A stretch of DNA of 64,000 nt from Angiostrongylus vasorum (Eukaryota; Nematoda; Chromadorea; Rhabditida; Metastrongylidae). Positions within the stretch are counted from its first letter, which is position 1, and every line of letters begins with the position of its first letter. Both the position numbers and the translations under genes were made by a program. Below the pieces are notes generated by a model. That model had not been told where the DNA came from, did not search any database, and saw only the letters and a program-made list of their open reading frames with translations. Location of the stretch: the NCBI GenBank assembly GCA_018806985.1, contig JADANN010000414.1:682001-746000 (forward strand), written 5' to 3'. This document shows positions 47,501-59,500 of the stretch, piece by piece.

Positions 47501-50500
47501 ACTGAAGTTTTGTTTGGTCCTAGACTGTGGTATATTTCAAAATTCTAATTCGGGCCTTTTTAAATTCTCACTAAACCTCAAACTTGTGTAATTAAGCCTT
47601 CATGTGTACAACAGTGGGAAAAATAACCTCAAGCGAAATTTAACATATGTTCAAATAGCAGAGGTATAAACGTAGTTAATATGTCGTGATATTATACGGG
47701 GAACAGAATTATATAAGCAGGACAGTACAGAAATTTTGCACAATTTTGCACTACAATGCGATATCGTGTGGAACCAAGATGACACATTGTACAAATGTAA
47801 CGTGAGATTTATGTCATCAGTGGCAGTTCTTATATACTGCTCATGGTGAGCACGAAAATCACAACAATTACAAAGTCCGCTTGGCTGGTATAACCAGAGA
47901 GGGTTTTTTTGCACTCGGCCTATCTTTGACGGTATTGCTTTTCATACCGAATCACGTTTAGCGCAGTGCTCGGAGGCGCCCTGCAATGCATATGAGATCC
48001 ATCCACACGCTCCAGGCCCACGAAGCCCTCCATCCTTCCGGGGTCGGCAGTTTGGTACTAGACTTGTCTGGGAAGATGGCAGCACTGGGTCAATACATCG
48101 TTAGGCTATCGTGAGTCATTATAAAGGCTAAATATGCATCCAATCACCTTCAACGATGCTTAATAAAGTCGAATGCATGACGCATCCCTCAGGGATTAAT
48201 CAATTCATACAGCTATATCCTTTATCCTATTACCGAGTCCCAGCAAAGGATATTTTTATTGGTCGACTTTGTCGATGGGTATTGGCGATATTTCTTCGTG
48301 TTCCTCCTTTTTTTGCTGCCACTAGCAAGTTTACTATTGGTGAATATCCTTTTTTATTATCCTTCTACAAGTGGCTCGATGATCATTCCTCGGATTTGTG
48401 TAACAAGGTCTTGTCGCGAATAGCGTCTGTTTTTCAGAAGACCTTCATGCTTGTTTCATAAAGGTCCAGAGATCGTCTTCAAGTTAAAAAAGAGCTTGCC
48501 AGTTGCGGGGACATTTTACCTATATTTCGTAATCTTCTTTCGGATCGTCGCTTTCATTGCCAGTCGTAATTTTGTAAGGTATTGCTGAGAATGTTTTTTT
48601 CTAGACAGCTAGTTCTCCGAGTGAGCCATAAAGTTTGGTGATATCATCTCTAGGAAGCAAACAAGTTTTCGGATTATGTGCTCCTGTTTATTTGTAGTTC
48701 TACCCAACCCAAATTGCTTGTAACAAATTTGTAGAAGAACTCTTCGTTACGGGTTAGTTTTTCGAGATCTTAACAAAGTTTGTGGTTCTATATCATCAAC
48801 TATCAGTAATTGATTTGTATCAGTGGATGATATTTATTTTGACAGGGATATGATAAAAAGGCGAGAAGATAGGACCTCATTGGAGCTAATGACTTGGAAA
48901 GCAGATGGATGCCACAGAGCCAACGCTAGCAATATTAAGTGACCAAATCTCACTTAGGATGGGGTTTACTATTTGGTAGCCTCATTTTTCGTTAATTGAA
49001 ATTCGATCACATCATATTTGGCGTGGTCTAATGCACTGAGCTCAATGCCTAGCTCTGGACTGTCATTAGAATAAATCTAGTTTTTACCTTTACCTCCTCG
49101 AGTCACCCAGTGATTGAAGGTAGCCTTCTGTTGGAGGTATTTTATCTCTCATGCATGTGAATTCGTCACGTGCAAAAAATCATATCTGGTCGTTCAGTGA
49201 TAATTCCACTGCCACAGCGCCATATAAAAACCATGACACCATACCGCATTGTACTGCTTTTATTCATAATTATGTCTCACCATGGTAGATTTTTCAATAT
49301 GAGATGTCTATAAAGTCCATCTGTAGAGATCAAGAAACCGGCTACTACAACAGACATAAGGAGAGTAGCACTGTAGAGTAGTAATAAATCGATGATTAGG
49401 ATCATTCTAAATAGAACTCATCGTATGGTTTTTTTAACACTAGGTTATTTGCGGCGGATGGGGCAGTGGTAGTGATGCCGTTCACCACGAACGCTTTGCT
49501 GGTTCGACCCTGCACCGAGTCTACCAAGCTTGTCCCTCCTCCGGGGTTCAAGAAATTGTTACTGGACTTGTTTTTGATCAACTAACTCCTTATTCACGTG
49601 GGAACGCTCTAGTTGGACTGTCGCAGCATTTAAATGAGAAATCAAGTCCACCACCATTCGAGAACATTTATAGCGAAGACGAAGATCCTCAAACAGCAGC
49701 CGAAACACAGGACTGTAACGGCTAGTTAGCGACGGCTACTAGCGGCTCAGTTTGTGTAGAATATTAGCCACGCGGGTCTTTTAGTTGATGTATTGATCTA
49801 CCACCCTTAAACTTGGGTAATTAACCCATTTACATACATAAATACAACATTTATAACATAATAGTAACGATGGAGAAGTAGTGGTAAAAGAATCACCCGA
49901 GTTAAAGTTATGAGGCGCTCTGGCTAGTAGAGAAGTGAGGCTAACAACGAGATAATGGCATTTGAATATTACTACATCATTAATACAATAATAACAGTAA
50001 TAGCTTATATACAAATAACGGTTGGTTCGCCGTGAGCGATGCCGCGCCCGCACTATCCGCGGCCGGTGGGGCGGCTGAGGGAGACCGTATGTTGAGGGCG
50101 GAGAGGGAGACTGTATGCTGGTGCGGAAAGGAGCTCAATAGTATGATCGATGAGGACAGTAAGTTACGAGCGTTGACGGTGCCATGGACAGCGAGTGATG
50201 AGTCATCTACGGAACACAGTCGGGCGGCTGGGCTGGTCGTGGATAACGCTATGTCTACAACGTGATGTTTGAGCATCGGTGGGTGCCACCACTGCCTAAG
50301 AGTCAAGGGCCAGAATGATAATGACTGCAACTGATAAGCCTATAGCGGATTAACAGAATACACAGCATAAGTTGGCCGCTATGCGGCCTTGTACGCATGG
50401 CGTACATTGCAGGAGGAATGGTACATGCCACCGATGGCGTTGCAAGCATAACGCATTTGGGAACACCTGCCACTACTGACAGCGCACCATATACAAGCTA

Positions 50501-53500
50501 AGAAACCAGAAACAATAATCTGCGGATTACTCAGGAGCGGATTATCGGCGCTACCGATCGGCGGTAAGGTGAGTGATGGTATGTCTTCGCCGTCGAAGGC
50601 ACCTGGCTTACATTGGCTGCGGGAGCCGCGGGCGTACCCAACTGCGGCCGATGTGGATTGTTTGTCCTGGACTGCAATAGACTGTGTTTAACTGCCTGAA
50701 ACATCAAAAGTGATTGGCTTCGTTGTTTTACAAGGAAGTAGTAAACTGTTCTACTGCTACGCCCTCCTTCGGATAAGCCATCGTTGCTGTGCGACTAAAG
50801 TCAAACCTGAACTGCTATTGTGCCTGAAACATCAAACCTAATAGACCGCGTAGATTATAAAGGTTACATTGCGGTAGCTAGTGTGCGGCCGCGAGTCGGG
50901 CATGGTATGGACATCAGATGCTATTGTTTAGATAGTTAGAGAAGTTTTCCAGAGAGAAGTTCTCTATAAGGACATGTTCGAGCAGCATCTTCGGGGATGA
51001 TAGATCCGAAGAAACGAATGGAATGCAAGCAGTGTTGAGATCCCCAGAAGAGTGCAGAGAGGTTGTGCAAAGTAAAAAATGAGTAAGACATTTATGTGCT
51101 GCTGAAATAAGAATTCAGAGCATTGCAGGATAAATGTGAGACATGATGGTAATGTCTCTAAAATCTTACTTTTATTTAACCTCTCCACAAACAGTTAATA
51201 GCTTCTTGGACTATTAAGTCAACACGATATGAGTAATAAGTCTTATTGGACTAAGTTTCGACGTCCTCTTCTTCGATTCAGGATTGATCTGAGTTGATGA
51301 CCCACATGGGTCTTCTTCTCATCCGTCTTATACAAAAGGGACCACTGAGCAAGATTATTCATTCGACCAATGCTCCTTCTCACTGGATTCGACTCGATGC
51401 GACAACGAACAACCACATCGCGAGGACCAATACCTGTGGGCTATCGATCGAACTTATCAGTAACCTTGTGATAATAACACTAGAATCCGACATGAATAGT
51501 TTTTCACTAAGAAATGGATGCAGATTGCCCACATGAATTGAGTTGGGCATCTACTCATTTCATCCGTGGTCCTTTATTTTGCCGTACAAGTGTTTCTTGT
51601 ACGTTTTGTACCACCGACTTTTTGCGCACCTTTTCGTTACGGTAACTTCAGGGAGCGCGTAGCGCATGCTTGTGATCCTGTTCATTATATGGATGGCCTA
51701 ACGTTACACAGGCGCTATTTCGACCACGTACCAGGCCAACCAATCCTCTGATCCCTCCGGAATCGGAGCTATGGTACCAGCCGTGTATGAGGGAAGATCA
51801 CTCTCTTAATTAGACATTTAAACACCGTAGTTTGGCAATGTTATGGTTGCAGGGAAAATCGACTTTACTAGCATTTTACGATAATTCATGAGCATGCCGA
51901 TTTACAGCATACTAACCCCTATGAAAAAAAGCTCGAAGACCTTCGTGGATTTTCGTTTTGTTGAATGTTGGACTTGTAAAGAAAATGCTGAAATTGAAGT
52001 AATACTTTAGAGAAGTTTAGGGCTAATATAAGGAATACCGACATAGAGCAGTCTAGAGCGAATATAAAAATTACCGGGATATAACCATAATGATGCTGAG
52101 ATATTTGCAAAACTCCGGACCGCTGGTGTCTGCAGTGTGGACTGAACAGGATTACCCTTCTTCCGGAGGTGACGTGTTCACCACCACACCATGCGAGTCC
52201 TTCGTTTCGCCTTTTCTCTTTGTTTTGTGCTACCCAAATCAATCCGACTGATAGGCGAATGCTGATGGCACAGGTCAGTAACACGGCTGGAGAGAAAGGC
52301 GAAACGAAAGACGCATAATGTGGTGGTGAACGCCCCCGGAAAGGGTCGGTTTCAACCACAGACACCATCGGTCCGGAGTTTTGCAGATATCTCAAGGTTA
52401 TTATGGTTATATTCCATAAAATACCCTCCCACTAAAGAAGGAAAAGGCAGTGGATAAGAAATGACGACATTGTGATTTATACCGGCGTGTAGTTCATATA
52501 TGTTGTTTAAGCGACTACCAAACGTCGAGCGCACCATAGTTGTATAGTGAACAAGTTCTTTTCTTTAACAACACGCATTAATTCGAAATGTTACACAAGT
52601 GTGAGAGAATACACAGAACATCTTAAGGATACATAGAGAACAAAAACAGCGAAATTACGATTGAAATACGGGGAAGACTCAATTATATAGTGATTAAGGC
52701 TTAGTGAGCCCAGGGTGCAGGATGGAAGCAGCCATGGATCCAGTGTTTTGCAGGGCACCTCTCACAAAAGCGATACACCAGCTACACAGGCAAATATTCC
52801 TGAGTATATGCTAATTACCAGTGCGGAACAGAAAGTTCTTAAAAGAGCTCACTTTTTAAAATACTCCATACTCGGTTGTCATTGTTTTTGAAATCGAATT
52901 TAATCGTGTAAACGTTTTTTGTATAGGTCAACAATCGATGTTCTCGTTCAACGTCACTATCCGCAGCTTCGTGGGCGAGTTCACGTTGTGATGGTACCAT
53001 GTGGATCGGAAATTGATCCGGTGGTTGAACGACTCTCATCCATCTCAACCTCCTTCAGTGCTCTACATCCTGCGTTATCCCTTATCATCTCGAATGCACA
53101 TGATCTCTACAACGAGGTACCATGTTCTATAGATTGTTATTCTATCCATGTTGCTTGTAATCACGACTAAGACTTTGAGAAAATGTAGGAATGCATTAAA
53201 CAATGTTCCATGAAGTTTTATTACTTTTCTTGAGCGACATACAGCAGTCTTGTAGGAAAAGAGTTTACCAGCTAAATTTCTGTTTAAAGTATTACTTTCG
53301 CCAGTGCAAGGTAGTCCGCCTTGGTAGTGATTGCAATGGCTCTGGATTTGTTCCGAGTCTGAAATATCGCCAAACTCGGTGCGAGCTATAACATTACATG
53401 GCAAAAGAAATGGAAATGCTTTCTACAGTTGAAATATCTTTTTTTATAGCATGTTTTTTTATTTTTTATACACACTGTATACTGTGTAGTATATATTTGT

Positions 53501-56500
53501 TTGTTGTTGGGAGAAGAAAACAAGATACGTTAGAGGGACATACTCCAAATCTTAAAGGTGTGCCTAACTAAGGGGACATTAATCAATCTGGCGAACGATA
53601 CACTCTGTGACTAATATGGTCGTGTGTGACTATATGTAGAACGTTATTGCAGGCGATTGAAGGAACCATTCGACGTGCTAATGAAACGTACAATGATTTC
53701 CTCGAAACGCAACCCAATTTCCATGGCGAGGTGAGAATCGGCGTATTTCTTGGAAACCTAAGTTTCCGTATCCCATATGATTTCGTATGGTACAACAAAG
53801 TATATAAAATGGAGCAAATGACTTGTTAATAAGGATTTTGAAGTATATGATCGTATTATATATAACACTTGCGTGATTAAACTACTTTGAAGTCTTCTTA
53901 CCGCACGTTTTTCTGAGAAATTGTGTTGTCTAGATTTTGTCCTTAGTGACTTGTTGTTGCTTTATTTCACATTAGGCAATTCTTGCAAACTTTAGCGTGG
54001 GTCTGAGTGTAGCGTAGGTTTAATGCTTTCATTTGTTGTTCAATGTAAACTTATGACGCATGAAGTCGTCGATCTTTGTGATCTGGAAGAAATAACCAAT
54101 TGACGTGAAGATTTTCTAAACCTCAGAGAGAATATTCTCAATCACTTTCACATTACCGCATTCACATTGGCTGGTATAGGTGGATATAGTGCGTTTGATA
54201 GTATTTTAGAGAGATTTTGCAGAATTTCAACCCATGGACAGATTCGAACGCGCGATTAGCCTTTCTGGAGGTTCACATGTTACCCACTACACCACTGTGC
54301 CTTGTTTTGCCCTTTTCTCATCCATTTTTTTAAACCGTAACGGTGCCATCAGCAACCTCCCGTCGACGAGAATGATCGAGAGAGCACAAATCTGCATTGA
54401 ACCCCACTAAGCTGAAGTTATGGTAGAAACCACAATTTGTAACTTTTTATTCACTGTCTATTGTTTCTTCATGGCAGGGTAACAAAAAAAAGGATAAAGC
54501 TCTCGGCGCTGTTTCAATCCCCGAGGAATGCGCCATGCATTCGAGTTCATTAAGCATCGTTTGGAGGTGATTGAATGCATATCTGGCTTTACAATGACTC
54601 GCGGTGGCCTACCGATATATCGAGCCAGTGCTGCTATCCTCCCATACAAGTCTGGTACCAATTTGCCGACCCCGGAGGGACCAAAGGCTTGGTGGGCCAT
54701 GGGCGCAGGAATCTATTCAACGTGTGTTTCAGGGCGCCTCCGACTACTGCGCCACACGGGGCAGGGGTATTATGTGAAATACAACTTCAGTGATGCTGAG
54801 ATATTTGCAAGACTTGGACCCTAAACCAGATTCATAATTACAGTTTACACTGTGAAAACAGATCACATTAGATAGCAGTAGATCAGCAGTTCTCCTGTAT
54901 GAAAGAGCATTAATGAGCGAAGTCAATTCGTGTGATACTCCACTTCAGTCCACTCAATTCAATGCAACTACGAAATCACACATCGCAAGAAATAACTGCT
55001 GTGGATACTCAATTTGAATCATCGCCGCTTTGAAGATGGCGCGGGAACGTTGATCACACTAGAATTTGCAAAACGTCCAATCCTTTCAATAAACAGCGGT
55101 TGATGTTTTACTGCGCGAAGTAGAGTAAGCTTTATGAACAAACTCCTCCGGAAATTAGTTTTTCTTTAAATTAAGGTGGTGAAAATAACTTTTGCTTGCC
55201 TGTGCCTCGCACAACATTCGTATTATATAGGCTCGATTGATCACAAAAACTTTATCAGTGGCGCTGTCTCTGGCAAAATAAACAACTGAGAAGAAAATAC
55301 ATTGGAATCTGTGCTCTTAATGTCCTTTAAAGTGGTCGTCGGTCCAATGTTCCAGCCCTTTCATTCAGAAGGATTTCAATAGCGTGAAGAGGGAAATGTT
55401 CTACAGAGAGCCAAGGTCTGTGATTGATTACTCTCTGGTTAGTAGGCAACAAACCACCTGTCGTCTTACCAACTCATTTATCACCAACCTTTATCGTATT
55501 TATCACTAGAATTTTTACTACTAGAAAAAAAAGTGTCCTATGGTATTTCGTAACAAGAACAAATTGATGTAGATCTAACGGATTCTCGAGAGGAATGTTG
55601 TTACGATCATAGTATATTGTGGACTTGGGTGCTGAAAGCATATGGATTCCTAGTTGTTTGAAGCTAATTATAAGCATTACCACTTGTGAACTCGCCCATT
55701 TTTCAATCTCAGTCCATTTTTAAAGATTTTCGTCGTCGGCGACGCAGTTGGTGGTCTACTTCTTTACGAGGCTATGACCAACAATGAGGTTGCAGAACGG
55801 AATTCGGATTCATGCTTCAAGTCAACAACCGGAGCCACCGAAACGGTACGTTAGGTTAAAGTGGGATGGTTTAATTTGATCGATTTGTTATGTATGTATA
55901 TACATACACATATATATACATGCTTGGTATATACATATATATACATATATATATATATATATATGCATATATATGTATATATATGCCGTATGGTTGTCTT
56001 TGCATGTACAATTCATCCGATCCCACATTCTGAAGCTTTAAAATCGTTTTTGCACATGCAGCAATGTGCAAATATGCATCGCGATTTGGAAGGGAGCGAA
56101 ATAAATCCTAAACATGTTATGTTTACTCGAAAAGGTTTTGCATTAATCTACTTAGAGTTTTTGAAGAGAAAACATTCGTGATGGTTATTGGTGAAAACAG
56201 AGCAATACGTACGTTTGTTGTAATTCTTCTCGAATTTCGAATATTGCAGCTTACTCTAGCTGCTAGTAAAGTAGCCCATATGAAGTGTGCAGGAGCTGCG
56301 CAAGAATTTTATAGGCGAGATACTTTATAGTGATGCCTGTTAGTCGCTATATGGATGTGCAAAAATAAAGTTGAAAATGGGCACCGGCATGAAGTAGTGT
56401 CATTTTACTACGGTGTTTTGTGAAATCCTTCAAATATTTAGGTGTCGAATAACACTGCTGGAACTCTGCGTTTGGAAGCTATAAACAGTAAAACATCAAA

Positions 56501-59500
56501 AATATCGCGAAGCAGCCCGGCCCTTCTTTCTCAGCATTCCACCAATAAGAAGGCATCCGTTGGTTCGTCATCTGTCGATAGTGTCGTTGTAAGTGAAATA
56601 TCCAATATACCTAAATTGAATCCAATTGATGATGTCGTACTTGTTTCAAGTCAGTATGTGTTTTCATTTACTGTGATCTGACTGCCATGTCTGGTTTATT
56701 GGTGATGAGTGCGTTAATTTTAAAAGTAATATAGCGCTCAGTGAATAGTCGAGGTGTTCGTGGTTGAGGCGTGGGTCTTTGTCTCACCTGCATAGTAGCT
56801 GTACTAATGAAGCTATGGTGTTGAAAAATAGTTGTGGAGGTCTGCCTGTGCCAGCTACTACAAAATTTTTTCGAGTCATAAGGAGTCTCATCCCATTTTT
56901 TTCGCTGCTTTTACGTTACGCATTGAATTTGTTGCCCACAATCATATTGTATCTAGTATACTCTTTATGTAATCTCCATAATAGAAGAGGACGCTGATAC
57001 GTCGATCATGAACTTGCTCTTATTCCATGTGTTTAAAGTTCTTCGTCCACACCGCTGAGACCTTCTAACCGTACTCTGTGTATTAGTTGGTCACTGGAAT
57101 AGTCAGTCCTCGGCAGCGAATAACCACTCTAGCTCGAAGTACAGTGGTCGACTTCGTAAGAATTTGCCACACTGGGCTTTTTTGATGTTGCTACAGGGCA
57201 CATTCTCAAGCTGTGGTTATAACCGTTTGTAGAAATAATAACAATACAATATTAACAATGTGACTGATATCCAGAAAGATGAAGGATGCAAAAAACCAGT
57301 ATCAAGAAGGAGACTGTAAGAGACCTGGTAGAGAGAAGTCATAGAGAGAGTTTTTGAAAAGGACTGACTGACTTTAGTTAACTGACGAAGCTGCTTATAT
57401 TCGTGCTATAATAGGGGGCCGTTTGGCAAGAGAAAATGAGGAAGTACTTTGAAGAGGAGGTGAAGTAAGTTTGTCCTTTAAAGACGTGCAAGGCAAGTGC
57501 ACGTTCAATTGGGGAAAGGAATTAGCAGCGCATGGATAAATGTATTTATCAGTAAATATATATGTGTATATACATTTAGGATTAGTGGCACGATTAATTA
57601 TAATTAAATAAATAAATAGTTATTAAGTTGGCAGGTCTTCTGACGGTCTGTTTGTTTGGTAGTCTAATCTGTAGCTCTCTGATTGTTCCACTTTCTGATT
57701 GTTGCAATTTGTTTATGCGGCCCATTTTGCATGTACTCCGAGGTTGGATTGCTTTCATAAATTAAAACCACACTGCCCATGGTCAGAATTCGTAGTGTGC
57801 TTCTTTTGGTGTCGTTCTGGAGCTTATGTGATTCACAAAGACTTCAAAAAATGTGTTAGTTGCTGCAGTGGGAATATAGGTCCTCGAGTCACCCATCGGT
57901 GCCGAATAACCACTACGTCGAAGTAGAATGCTCGATCTTGTACGATTTTCCACGCTAGGCTTTTTTGACGTTGCCACAGAGCAAAATGTCAAGCATGAAT
58001 TATAACCGTTTATAGCAATAATAGCAATCCGAAGGGGTAAGGAATACATGTGCCAAGACGAAAATGAAGATTATACGAGTACTAGCCGAGTGAACTGGGC
58101 GAACCGAGCGAAAGTAACTGGGGTGACTCATAATGCTCCTTAAATTCCTTCTATAACGGACGCAGTTTTGATAGAACCGTTAGTGCTCAGAGGAAGATTC
58201 TAGAAAGTTTATCGGTTACTACAATATAATAGAGCTGCTTGCATAGAAAGTTCGTGAAGACGACAATAAATTACATGATACTTGAACGGCCCGTGCTCAC
58301 GGGTTGTGCCGGCCTCAGCATAATCACCACTTTTTCGGAGATTGGCTGGCTAAGCCATTGTAATTCCCTGGAATCCCGAGGTCAGCCTGGCCAAAGTCTC
58401 CCCCAGGTCTTCACTACTTCAGGCAGTCGCTTCTCTTGTCGATCAGAGGGAGATTTGCCACCATGCGACTAGTTTGATACCAGTACGGTGGTGGGTCCTG
58501 GTATTAGTATTGGTTTACTCTTAACTGGACTCTCTCTCAGCTTAGGAGACCATGCTGCGGAGACGAATCCACCCGCTGTACATCGCACTCCGACACCCAT
58601 GAACACCTCCCAGCTACGATGAGGCGGTAAAGCGTTGAGAGGGACTACAATAACTTTTGCGGAAAATGCGCGTGTGACACCGATGCAGTAGCTTTATATA
58701 AAAGGTTAATTGGAATGGCAGATGCCAATTAGTGGGTGCCGCCGACAGCTTCTCATTAAGTGCCCGAACTGTAAGCCAAAAAAGAGTTCTTAGCAGAAAG
58801 TTACAGATTACCTTTTCGGCCAGCTGCGAAGCAAGTGCGTGGTATTGTGGCCAAGCAGCAATTTTCAAAGAGTGCAAGTATAAATATAGTTATGGGAAAA
58901 AATACGGTAATTTAGGGATAGGAACTATTCGGGGAATAGTTACTGTGGCTATGCCGTACTTAGTTGATCAATGAGATAAGGTACGTCGATCGTTCATGCT
59001 GGGATTAAATGAAAGTCGACTTATAATGGTAGTAGTTACTATACTTTATGTTTTGAATAAATGAAAAGCTTTTACAACAGCGGAAATTAAATCAGATTTT
59101 TTCATCAACATATGTCTGTTTTCGTCCCAATGCAGTGAATGCGTTGTCTGCTGCTGGAAAATGCTGAAAAGTACGCTAGATTTGTTTAGTGGAGCGCAAC
59201 TATATGTTCTTCGAGCATCGCTTGAACGATGTCTGTTTTATTCCATCAAGGTTTTGTTGTAGTTAAAGAAGATCATGATAGAGGTCAGAGGGTACATAAA
59301 GTTTCTGTGATTATAACTGCTGCGCTGATATGGTTCATGTAACAGATTCCCAGTTGCTAATGTTTTCCCAACGACCCTGTATGTATTGCAGTGCACGTCT
59401 AATCATTACGCCACACGTAGGTGTGTATAATCAATTACGGAACGAAACTGAACGATGGTTATCGAAGGTTCTCTCGGTTAACTCGCTTTGATGGAATTCT

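Larger units (their letters stand above)
45757..52926 (+). other. pitp-1: pitp-1 intron 8 (7.2 kb)
   Basis: Donor GTAAGT, acceptor TATAG. Holds an RTE reverse transcriptase remnant, SINE B, two SINE C-type copies, the GC-rich block, a SINE A inverted dimer and a possible SINE B head. Confidence 0.75.
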
